Assembly (NCBI GenBank): GCA_963971305.1
Contig: OZ020303.1
Location: forward strand, 56,916,867 to 56,980,866
Direction: 5' to 3'
Source: Arcuatula senhousia
Taxonomy: Eukaryota; Mollusca; Bivalvia; Mytilida; Mytilidae
Length of the DNA stretch: 64,000 nucleotides
The notes under the pieces were generated by a model, which made no database searches, had not been told where the DNA came from, and saw only the letters and a list, made by a program, of their open reading frames with translations. Both the position numbers and the translations under genes were made by a program. Below, in pieces: positions 34,370 through 44,439 of this stretch. Positions within the stretch are counted from its first letter, which is position 1. Every line of letters begins with the position of its first letter.

Positions 34370-35248
34370 TTTTTGGTCCTATAGATTGAAAAATGTAAAA
34401 GAAAGGCACGAACTTGTGTTTGCATGAATGTTCAGCTAATGAGCTAAACTTAAATATCCACATGCATTCCCTTAGAAACCCTATAGACATCTCAATATAG
34501 TTGACCATTTACATGTATTGAAGTTGAGGAAACCATTAGATAATATATCAAATACTTTTCTCCAAATCGCAATTAACGGATGAGGGAGGTTTGGAGCCAG
34601 AAAACTCAGTTTACTAATGTACTCCACCATTTCTTTTGAGATGCTTGTACCAAGTTAGCACCATTGCAATAATCCCTTTTTTTGGCGTGTATGTCTTTGC
34701 TTTGTTGTCTTCTTATGCAAGTTGCAACTTGTGCAAATTTGATAACTTGTTTTATGCGGTAATTGGTCGAAACGTTTTTTTTTATTATTATTATTATTTG
34801 ACATTAATTTACTCATTGTAAGTAATTAAGTATTTTCCGTGTCATCCTACAACAACAAAAAAGACTAAAGTATTATCTAATACCGATAAATATGGTGTTT
34901 TAGAACTTGAAAAATGTACACACAATATGATGAGGAACACCCACTTTGAAATGAGTTTAGCTTCATATTCAAAGATAAACACTAGTATGCCATTCATATC
35001 AAGATTTAGAAGAACATGTATCGGCAACAAACACTATCCAAAGGATTTTCGTGTGACTTCTAATTTGGTTCTACAAGTCAGTCAAAATATGTCACCCAGC
35101 AAGCTTTCATTAACCACGAGTGTATATGAGAATTTGTCCAATATTTTTTTTTGTTTAGTCGAATTAGGGACTGGTTGTAAATGCACCAGCAAAAGCACCA
35201 TATATACAGCCACAACACTATACAAGAAGGAAATTATTGACAATTATC
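34370..35248. other. Non-coding stretch
   Basis: No repeat with a partner in the window was found. The + ORF at 34927-35253 (108 aa) and its minus-strand shadows have no recognisable motif and no splice support. A (TTA)n microsatellite lies at about 34780-34798. Confidence 0.4.
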
Positions 35249-35487
35249 ACTAGCTCATTTCCTCATTTGGCCTTTCTGTTGGTGGCGGGTATACAAATGC
35301 AGCCTTCCATCCCTGTATTGGATTCCTAAATTACATAGAAATCCATACAAACAGTACGTGCTGCATTTCGGGGTCACCCAAATGTACAACTGAATCTCTT
35401 TTAGCCCTGTTGACTTCAATACTGACGGTATCAAGAAATATTTCGATTGCTGTTATTCTAGAAGTAGCGTCTATCAAATGTGAATCC
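35249..35487 (-). pseudogene. Possible coding exon, unknown protein, one in-frame stop
   Basis: On the minus strand a strong acceptor (TTTTTTTTTAG) precedes a frame reading SHLIDATSRITAIEIFLDTV, then EVNRAKRDSVVHLGDPEMQH, one TAA, then GWKAAFVYPPPTERPNEEMS and a TAG stop. The composition looks like real protein rather than random reading. I do not recognise the family. The nearby minus ORF 36029-35781 may be an upstream exon. The internal stop suggests a relic. Confidence 0.3.
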
Positions 35488-35780
35488 TAAAAAAAAATGA
35501 AAGAACTGATGGAGATTCTTACTCCAAATCAGCCTAATCTTGTAACAACACCAGGACGTTCTATTTATCCATACTTTTTACTTCTCTATTCAAATCATGA
35601 TTGGCACAACTGATTCAATGTGGCTTTTACGAAGATACAAAGATATAGAAGTCGATTACACAAAGATTTACTTTGCTATCAATGAGTCTAAGAAAAAAGA
35701 ATAAATTTACAGAGGACCAAATAATCGACATGCGTAACTTTCTTATACACATGTTATCATGTTATAGACAGCATATTTGG

Positions 35781-36029
35781 TCAGTTTGTTGTACATGTAC
35801 TTGTTTTCAGAAAACAATCAGGATTGTCAATGGACACTAATTGTGCACAATCATTTGCTTGCTTATTTGTTTCTTCATTCACATCAAGCAAACTTCTTAC
35901 ACTTACAATCACTTCTTCACAAAACAAGATCATAGACTCTTTTAACCTAACTTTCCCGTACTTATATTGATGATGATCTTTCACTAAGTGTTCCCAATTT
36001 GGTGATTTCTCCGTTTCATTTATCCCCAT
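35781..36029 (-). CDS. Hypothetical 82-aa ORF, maybe exon fragment
   Basis: The charged, non-repetitive protein contains NWEHLVKDHHQYKYGKVRLK and EEVIVSVRSLLDVNEETNK. It is not a by-product of any repeat I can see. It abuts the dispersed repeat at 36036, which may have cut off its upstream part. A possible donor AA|GTACAT lies near its end. No domain recognised, so this may be part of one minus-strand gene relic with 35249-35487. Confidence 0.3.
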   Translation of the reverse strand: MGINETEKSPNWEHLVKDHHQYKYGKVRLKESMILFCEEVIVSVRSLLDVNEETNKQANDCAQLVSIDNPDCFLKTSTCTTN

Positions 36030-36035
36030 TAACTT

Positions 36036-36712
36036 TAGAATAGGGACACATCGGATTTTAAGAAGTCTGCTGCATATTCAGATATATATTTGGAAAATTA
36101 ACAGACACACAGGAAAGACTTTAAAAAAAGCTATATGACAAACGTAATGACTTCAACTTTCCAAATCGTCAACTTTCCCTTCCGGGCTTGTGAAGCAAAA
36201 TTCCGCATTCTCCTGCTTATGGAGTTTACGTATCACAACTGATTCGTTATTCCAGTCCTTGTGGGATTTACAACGATTTTCTCGGAAGAGCGTCACGTCT
36301 GACACAAATTTCTAACATAGGGTTATCTTGTTGTTTCCCAGTTGTTGTCTTCACTTAAGAAATCATGCGCTTATAGACAAATACTAAGATGAGTGCAGAT
36401 GTTTATTTGTCATAAGGTACGGTTTTGTCCTCCATTACCGCATTTGACACGTTGAATTGGTCATTAGCAACACGACAAGTACACATGCAACTGTATAAGC
36501 AGAAACTGCTTACTTTTCCGGAGCACCTGAGTACACTCTTGCTACGACTTGAGTTCGCATTGTTGATTGCTGTTCAGTTGTTTTTGTGTTTTTATATGTT
36601 TTTATGTAGTCTGTTTCTTTGTGTTGTTTTCTTTCGTGTTTACTGGTTTTGTCTTTGCCCATTGGGACTTTTGATATTTCGATGCCCCATTAGAATCTCT
36701 TTGCTTCTTTAA
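36036..36712 (+). repeat. Dispersed mussel-type repeat, copy 2
   Basis: It matches 1264-2130 in order: AAGAAGTCTGCTGCATATTC, CTTATGGAGTTTACGTATCA, TTGTCTTCACTTAAGAAATC, CAGAAACTGCTTACTTTTCC, GGAGCACCTGAGTACACTCT, CGACTTGAGTTCGCATTG. Only one core unit is present, against two in copy 1. The ORF 36425-36712 is a by-product. Confidence 0.75.
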
Positions 36713-37850
36713 ATGATTTGATATTTATTGTGTGTTTTGTTTGAGATTATAAACTTTAAACTTTTATAGATGGGGAGATAGAGGTTACTAGCTCCATTAA
36801 CACCATCCTTTTTCAAATGTTACTGACAAAATGAACCTTTGTTATATCCCATGTTTTTACTTGTCTAATTTCATGTTACAGTACTGTTCTATATCCTGAA
36901 AATGTCGTTTTGGTTGATAATTCTGTGAGTTTGTTTATAAGAATGCTACTAGATGCTTTCCTCTGTAGATCTTAAAATTGCTGTTCATGTACATTTCATC
37001 ATCATCGAAACTTTTTTTAGTTTCTCATGTCACCATATTTGTTTATTGCTCATTTTACCATATTTGCTAGCTTCTCTTTCTGTTAGTATAGCCGTAACAA
37101 AATTATTGAATGAGGCATATCAATACCACCTTGACCCAGGGGAGGGGGCGTTCAAAAAATGTATAGTTTATAGAGGGAGACATCAAAATCGACATGGGCT
37201 AGACTTCAAATATCGTATACTAGTATGTATATCTGGTTTACACGTGTGTTACATAACAAAACGACTAATTGTTTAAACCTACTTTTATTGGTGCAATAAT
37301 TTCACATGAGGACTTATATAGCAGTGGTATTACCCATGTTTATCACTATGAAGCGTAGAGTTTGATTTGTTTTTTTTTTCAACCTACCGTCGACGGGCCA
37401 AGCGGACCATAATCGCACAACTTTCGACAAACCTATGATGGAAAAAAGGCGGTATTGTTTCGCCCTTTTCGAATGAAAGTTTCATTAATATACATTGAAT
37501 ATAATGATTGACTTATTACATGTATTAACTTTAAGAAACTTTAAGAAATGCATTACTTTATCATTTCATTCTTTTTCATCTTATGATTTATTAGAAAATT
37601 ATGAATTCATCTGTAAAATATATTTGTAGTATTAAATCCATGCAAGGAATCCAGTTTGAGGTAGAACAATTTTTAGATGAAACCAAGAGGATCCCACGAG
37701 ACTGAACTTACTTTTTGTCTATAGTAAAGTAAAAAATGTCGTGAAAAAAAACTCAAAAAGAGTGAAACAACTAGACAGACACAAAGTTGCAAATGGAAAT
37801 CAGGAGCTCACAGGACCCAAAATATCAATCAAATTTTAAAGCTATGTTTA
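36713..37850. other. Non-coding stretch
   Basis: AT-rich. The ORF 36953-37276 is hydrophobic and shows no family signature. A G-rich CCAGGGGAGGGGGCG patch is at about 37136-37150. Nothing else is supported. Confidence 0.4.
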
Positions 37851-37851
37851 T

Positions 37852-38101
37852 GGACGGACCATTTAATTTGTAGGGGGGCTTTGTTTTTTTGCTTTGGTCA
37901 GAATTTTTTTTGGCGAAAGCGTCGCGACAGAATATTTTTGATTAATTTTTATCATTACTCTTATGGCAGAAATCCTTCTTCAGAATTTTTTTTCTTACCC
38001 TATGCTGCCCAAATATTTTTTTCATCAAAAATAATTTTCAGATTATTTGTTAGGAAAAAACCAAACCCCCTCTCCCTTCAAGTTAAATGGCCAGTTCCTT
38101 A
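37852..38101. mobile_element. MITE family member 2 (GGGAC ends)
   Basis: GGACGGACCATTTAATTTG and TTAAATGGCCAGTTCC are diverged versions of the ends at 26805-27060. The inside shares GCGTCGCGACAGA, GGCAGAAATCCTTCTTCA and TCAAAAATAATTTTCAGA in the same orientation. Confidence 0.75.
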
Positions 38102-38379
38102 AGAGAAGCATATCTATATTGTGTCACAAGCATTTGGGAAATCTGTTGTAGATAACCATATCTACATTGTGTCACAAACGTTATGGAAACTTATAAATAG
38201 TTTTCTAATAAGCACTTGTAGATATGAAATGGGTACCCGATTACGAGCTGTGGAATAAGTGTACAAGACACAACCAACAATTTTAAACATCACGATGGAA
38301 AACAGACAGCAGTCTTCAACATGACCAGAGGTGGCTGATCCCCGAAGACTAATAAGACAATACATAAGATTCAAAACAA

Positions 38380-38570
38380 ATCCCTAAATAATCAACGAAA
38401 GACCCACTTCTGGATATAGTACAATAAACAGATATATGACAGGGACCAACAAAAGCTATAACGAGAATTCCTGGCTTAGGACACGCACATATGAAATGTG
38501 GCGGGTCTAAACTAGTTTTTTGTGCTCAACCTTTCCCCTATTATTGGTAATCTTGTACAAAACACAAATT
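38380..38570 (+). repeat. Mussel dispersed repeat (GTGGCGGG core)
   Basis: The order ATATATGACAGGGACCAACA, CCTGGCTTAGGACACGCACA, GAAATGTGGCGGGTCTAAAC, CTCAACCTTTCCCCTA matches a repeat I know from mussel and oyster sequence. No coding. Class unknown. Confidence 0.5.
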
Positions 38571-39237
38571 TGAATAACACACTCTAAAACTCAAATTGAT
38601 AAAATTTCAATTCACCAAGAGGGAACCTGAAACAAGAGCAATATACGAGAATAACGAGACGTAGAGGAACTCTCTTGGGAACACTCACAGTTACTGACAG
38701 GCAGCCAAGAATCATATATCAACTGAGTATAAAAATCAAACATATGGATTCTTAATCCGGCAAAACACTTCAAACAATTGATGATATCCACAGCTGTCCC
38801 CTTTTTAAGCAGGAATATACCAGTACCCCTGTAATCATTTTGATGCATAAAACAATGTATTATTTAGCTATACTGCATTTTTACTATGTCTATCTTCTTC
38901 AAATAGCAAAATACTGTATATGCTTTCAAAAGTATACAAAACTCAATATTTCTTGTTTGGTTTGTAAATGATCTTTAACTTGTCACTTGTACTTTTACTT
39001 GCTTATTAAATTTTCTATTAAAACTAGCTATTGCTGAATGTTGGTAGCTTTTGATTTGGATTTCTCTTTACATTGCAAGTAGATGCTGATAGTTATAATA
39101 AAGAACAATATTTCAGATCAACTTGTTTATGGTGAGCATTGAGCTTTATTATGTATTTATTGTGTAGAGCAAATGCATACCAAAATGAGCAACATCTTAT
39201 AAGTTCAGCCTCTGTAATTAGTGCAATCATCGATCAC
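38571..39237. other. Non-coding stretch
   Basis: AT-rich with no partner in the window that I can see. The minus ORF 38612-38848 has no recognisable motif. Confidence 0.4.
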
Positions 39238-40080
39238 TAACAAGTTGTGCTAAAGATACTCGCACTCGACCATTCTGAAAACAGGAAGTAGATGTACAAC
39301 TGACCTGGAAAGGAAGGCACGTTACAACTCAGCATACTAAAACTGTAAACCAATTCTAAAATCAATCCCTTCAGTAGAAAAGGAGAAAACTGTCTATTTT
39401 GTCCCCTAAAAAGTCTAAGTCGGCTCGGAAAACAGAAAGTAGATGCGTGAGTGACCTGAAGAGGGTAGGCAGGGTACAACTCATCATACAAAACACTTTT
39501 TGTTGTGTACTGAAGAAATCAATCCCTACAGTAGGAGCAGAGAAATCTGTTACAAAAGTTTGTACAGAACAGACAGAAGGACAGACAAGGTGATTGCAAT
39601 AAAGCCCTCTTTCTTAAAGTGGGGATATACATGTAATTATAGAACAAAAATCACCATACAACTGCATGTTTTGAGTCTTCTTAGTGATGATAATTTGAGA
39701 ACTGCTGCTTTGAAGTGGATGTGAACCACTATCTCTGATTTCTCAGTGTTTTACATTAAACTATCAAAGCTGATAACAGTTCATCGTAAATGTATATATT
39801 TGTTTAGAAACTTCTTAAGCAAGCTAGCTCATGAAGGAATACATCCTGCTTATATGGACAGTATATATCAATTAAAAAAAAAACGAAAGTCCAATTATCT
39901 CTTCTGCATGATATCCAACAGCAACAAAAATTCTCCATATGATGTACTGCTATCATGTTAAGTTTATTAAAATCCATTGAGCAGTTTATGAGGAGTTGGG
40001 CTTACAAGGAATGTGAACAGAAAGACAGACAGACATGGTGTTTCCTTTATACGCCCAAGACTTATTTGTAAGGGTATAAA
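39238..40080 (+). repeat. Tandem relic related to the duplicated block
   Basis: Two units of about 150 bp (CACTCGACCATTCTGAAAAC, AGGAAGTAGATG, ACAACTCA(G/T)CATAC, AATCAATCCCT) are diverged relatives of 4120-4370 and 60510-60760. GACAGACAGACATGGTG follows at about 40020, like other hairpin-repeat ends. The ORFs 39399-39724 arise from it. The block 39690-39775 pairs inverted with 32265-32345. Confidence 0.6.
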
Positions 40081-40299
40081 ATTTGGCTTACATGGCTATG
40101 TGTAATGAGATTTTAAGATGCATGGTCAGTAATAAAATCAGTATCAAACTCAGGTAAATAACTTTATTGGTTTTTAAAAGTCTACAGACATATTTGGATA
40201 AAACAACTTCAACAATCATAGTATTGTCATGCTACAAAATTGTTTCTAACAGTTTAAAGAATTTTAGTCTTGTCAGGTAATAAAACTTTTAGGTATTAT

Positions 40300-40985
40300 T
40301 TGGTATAAAATTGCTGCTTTGTATTGAAAGAATTAACAGTCATGTTAGGATATAATAAAAAATTATCCTGGTATAAAATTGTTACTTAGTGTTTAAAGAT
40401 TTTACAGTCATGTTAGGGTATATAATAATCAAAATTGTCCTGGTATAAAATTGTTGCTTAGTGTTTAAAGAATTTACCGTCATGTTAGGGTATATAATTT
40501 TCAAAATTATCCTAGGATAAAATTGTTGCTTAGTGTTTAAAGAATTTACAGTCATGTTAGAGTATATAATATTCAAAATTATCCTGGTATAAAATTGTTG
40601 CCTAGTGTTTAAAGAATCTACAGTTATGTGTGGGTATATAACATTCAAAATTATCCTGGTATAAAATTGTTGCTTAGTGTTTAAACAATTTACAGTCATA
40701 TGTGTGGGTATATAACATTCAAAATTATCCTGGTATAAAATTGTTGCTTAGTGTTTAAAAAATTTACAGTCAAGTTAAGGTATATAATATTCAAAATTAT
40801 CCTGGTATAAAATTGTTGCCTATTGTTTAAAGAATTTACAGTCATGTCTTGGTATATAATATTCAAAATTGTCCTGGTATAAAATTGTTGCTTAGTGTTT
40901 AAAGAATCTACAGTCATGTGCGTGGGTATATAATATTCAACATTGTAAATTAACCTGTTATTTGACTGTTTATTAGTGATTAAAG
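40300..40985 (-). repeat. 72-bp tandem repeat
   Basis: About nine units contain GGTATAAAATTGTTGCTTAG, TGTTTAAAGAATTTACAGTC and ATGT(T)AGGGTATATAATATT. Because 72 is divisible by three, the minus strand stays open and gives 100-105 aa repetitive frames (SLNTKQQFYTRIILNIIYPN). These are best read as satellite, not protein. Confidence 0.85.
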
Positions 40986-41395
40986 AGTCTAAAGTCATGT
41001 CTAAGAAAAATGTAAATGTAATGAACTGTTTTTTTTAATTGTTTCTTGCGATATTAATTAAGAGTCTGACTGCCATCATCTGTATAAAATACATGTAGCA
41101 TAATGCACTGGTATAAAAATTGTCTATAATTCTACATAAAGATATAATGTAAATTAAAAAGGAGATAGCCTTTTGTATCTACTGGGTAGTGTATTATTGA
41201 AATGTCATCATCTTCTTCTAGTCTTTGTTATATGAATGGTCTCCAAAGTTCATTAGCTTTTTGTCTCGTCTTCAACATTATCTGTAAGTAATTAAAAGAT
41301 TTAACATGCAGAATATTGAGAAAATGCAGACAAATAAAATACTGTTTTATGGTTAAATAAAAAATAATATGGTTATCTTTATATTACTTAATAAG

Positions 41396-41603
41396 TACTG
41401 TGGTTTCATTATTTGTGGGGTATCAATTTTCATGGTTTTCATGGTTGGCCTTTACCCACGAAAATTGATACCCCACAAAAAGGAAGCTTAATTAGTTTAA
41501 CATAAATGAAGTCTTCAGTTCCACAAATTTAAGAATCCACAAACTGATCCCTTTTCATCAAACCACAAAAATTAAAAACCACGAAAATAAATGAATCAAC
41601 AAT
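41396..41603. mobile_element. MITE (TACTGTGGTTTCATT ends), copy 1
   Basis: TACTGTGGTTTCATTATTTG opens, and AAATAAATGAATCAACA closes in inverted sense. GGGGTATCAATTTTC is mirrored by GAAAATTGATACCCC inside. A second, more diverged copy is at 48064-48272. This type is abundant in bivalves. Confidence 0.7.
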
Positions 41604-42431
41604 TTCTATGACAATTATAATAATCAATTTTTTTGTGTAGATCATCATAGCTTTTCAGGATTTGCTCATTTCAAATAGTTGCTTTTTTATTGTTCATGCT
41701 GTCATTCAATATTTCAAATTTAAATCTTAAAGTAATGTATCACTGTTATTGCCTCTTAAATTTCCTCAATAAACATGTTAAAGAAAAGAATACGTCTCTT
41801 TTTGTCTCTTATCATGCTCATAATGGTGTTCTGTTGATACCATCTGTTTTTATTTTTTTAATCTCATCAATGGTTATTGGATGAATCAAGCAAACATTTT
41901 AATATATAAAAAAAACAAGTATAAACATAAACTAGCCAACAATCCATATCAGTCACTAATAAACTGTGAATGTGTTAAACACCTAAACAGAAATATAAAG
42001 AAAATACATTTGTAAGGGTAGAGGAAACAATAAACAAATATCATTTTTATTAATCATCATAATTTTTGCAATGGACTTAAATTTAAAGATAAGTTAGGGC
42101 ATATGTGATTAATCTCATATCTAGCATGTCTTAAAATCTGGTAGTTTTATTTCCAAATAATATCATAATATACCTCTGAAACATTATGTATACTGTTCTT
42201 GACTGTCATACATGATATGTGTTGCTGGATACACTTAAGTACTGTTGAAGTACATCAACATAATTTGGCTGGCATCTTTTTACAGTAGGACATGGCATCT
42301 TAAATCTAAATATAAATAGGTGTATTATAATATATAATTTATACAAATTTATACAAAGTTGCAAAATACAACCCATTGGTGATAAATAAAAAAGCTTGTT
42401 GAAGATTAATTAATCCCACTGGACACATTAC
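41604..42431. other. Non-coding stretch
   Basis: AT-rich. The 64-aa ORF at 41690 has no motif. Nothing else is supported. Confidence 0.4.
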
Positions 42432-42590
42432 CGGCTGCAAGGTGTTTTCCATGGTGGATGCTTAAATTTGTGCCATTTTATATAGGTTCCATCGTCTATT
42501 ACTTTGTTCTTAGTTAATGTTTTATGTTGGATCCTATCTGATACCTTTATCTACTCTTCAGCTGCATGTTTAAATAGTTCATAATCATCC
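42432..42590 (-). pseudogene. Possible coding exon with one stop
   Basis: On the minus strand, between an acceptor (TTCTGATACAG) and a donor (CCG|GTAATG), the frame reads DDYELFKHAAEE, TAG, then IKVSDRIQHKTLTKNKVIDD and GTYIKWHKFKHPPWKTPCSR. The lack of further stops over 53 codons and the Trp/His/Pro-rich end suggest real ancestry. Family not recognised. Confidence 0.25.
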
Positions 42591-42799
42591 TGTATCAGAA
42601 TGATCAGTAAAATTTTCTCAAAAATTGTCAAATGAAGCAAAAAATAGATTTACTGTTCTAATTGATCATGTTGATCTTGACAATTAACAACAAATTAATG
42701 CATATTATAAATGGATAGAGCAATTCATGCTCTTATGGATCACTAGTCATTAAAAACCATTACAACATGATTTGAATAAACAAAGGGATCAAATAGCTT

Positions 42800-43620
42800 A
42801 AGTAAGATAAGACTATGACATGCTATGGATAGATGGAAGAATTCATGCTCTTATGGATGCTAAACATTCAAATGAGACAATGTCACGATGGAGTGATAGA
42901 AATCTCTATGGTCTTATGAATGATAACAGTTAGATATGACCATGATATGCTATAAGAGAATAGAGGGGTCCATGTTCTTATAGTTGATCTAAGTTGGATT
43001 ATTTTACAACATGACATCTAAATGGAGAAATAAAGGGGTCGAGTCTTATACATGTACATGATAACAGTCAATTAAGAACATGGCATATTATAAGAGGATA
43101 GAGGGGCTTTTGGTCTTTGGAAGAAAACAGTCAAATAAGACCATGGTACATTATGGAGTGATAGAGGGGTTCATGGTCTTGTGGTGTAACACATGGTCTT
43201 ATGGATGTAGCAGTTGAATAGGACCATGACATGTTATAATAGGAAGAGGGGTTCATGGTTAAATGGATGAAAACAGTTAGATAAGACCATGGCATGTAAT
43301 GGAGAAATAGAGGGGTCCATGGTCTTATAGATGATAAAAGTCAGTTAAGACCATGGCATATAATAAGAGGATAGAGGGGCTCTTGGTCTTATGGAAGAAA
43401 ACAGTCAAATAAGACCATGGCATGCTTTGGAAGGATAGAGGGGTTCACGGTCTTATGGCTGATAACAGTCAAATAAGACCATGACATGTTATAAGTGGAT
43501 AGAGGGTTCAATGGTCTTATGTCTGAAAACAGTCAAATAGAACCATGACATGTTGTAAGGGGACAGAAGGGTCCATGGTCTTATAGTTGATAAAAGTTGG
43601 ATAAGACAATGGCATATGAT
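42800..43620. repeat. 64-bp satellite, inverted right arm (typical units)
   Basis: About 12 units in the order AAATAAGACCATGGCATG, TTATAAGAGGATAGAGGGGT, CCATGGTCTTATGGATGAT, AACAGTC are the reverse complement of the 22-24.67 kb unit. The two arrays thus face each other across about 14 kb. Units before 42950 are degenerate. Confidence 0.92.
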
Positions 43621-43621
43621 A

Positions 43622-44430
43622 GAAACTAGAAAATGTGTCTATGAGCCACAGGATGGCCCTCCCGTTCTTGAAATATCATCGACCCTCAATGTGCATTACC
43701 TGGGATACGTGAAATATTATTGACCCCTAACATGTAGTATTCAAGATATGGACCTTAACCAAGAACTTAACCAAAGTCATTCATGCGTAAAATATAGGTC
43801 ACAGTCACCTAATTTCTATTGGGTGGTGTCACCTTACCTAAGACACATCTAGTGGTGAAATATCATTGACCCCCAACATCTAGTATCCAAGTTATGGACC
43901 TTAACCAAGAACTTAACCGAAGTCATTCATGCATAAAATATAGGTCACAGTGACCTAATTTCTAGTGGGTGGTGTAGCTCTACCCAAGACCCATCTGGTG
44001 GTGAAATATCATTGACCCCCAACATCTAGTATCTGAGTAATGGACCTTAACCAAGAACTTAACCAAAGTCATTCATGCGTAAAATATAGATCACAGTGAC
44101 CTAATTTCTATTTGGTGGTGTCACCTTACCTAAGACACATCTAGTGGTGAAATATCATTGACCCCCAACATCTAGTATCCCAGTTATGGACCTTAACCAA
44201 GAACTTAACCAAAGTGGTTCATGCATAAAATATAGGTCACAGTGACCTAATTTCTAGTGGGTGGTGTAGCCCTACCCAAGACCCATCTGGTGGTGAAATA
44301 TCATTGACCCCCAACATCTACTATCCGAGTAATGGACCTTAACCAAGAACTTAACCAAAGTGTTACGGACGGACGGACAAGGGTAAAACTATATGTCCGA
44401 TCCACATACGTGGTCGGGCCATAAGAAGAC
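43622..44430 (+). repeat. Inserted hairpin-repeat element with dimeric tandem units
   Basis: The insertion interrupts the satellite. Four and a half units of about 146 bp share GAAATATCATTGACCCCCAA and TATGGACCTTAACCAAGAAC. Units alternate: one form has GTCACCTTACCTAAGACAC, the other GTAGC(T/C)CTACCCAAGACCC, giving a 292-bp dimer. The end has ACGGACGGACGGACAAGGG, AAACTATATG and a hairpin (CCGATCCAC..GTGGTCGG), then GCCATAAG, the same grammar as the intronic elements at 10140-10800 and 14640-15195. Confidence 0.8.
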
Positions 44431-44439
44431 AGGTCCAGG

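Noticed and set aside
34927..35253. 108-aa + strand ORF
   Set aside because: No motif, no splice signals, and the opposite strand reads better in part of it.
40382..40998. Repetitive 100-105 aa minus-strand proteins
   Set aside because: The 72-bp tandem unit keeps the frame open; no start context or conservation argues for a protein.
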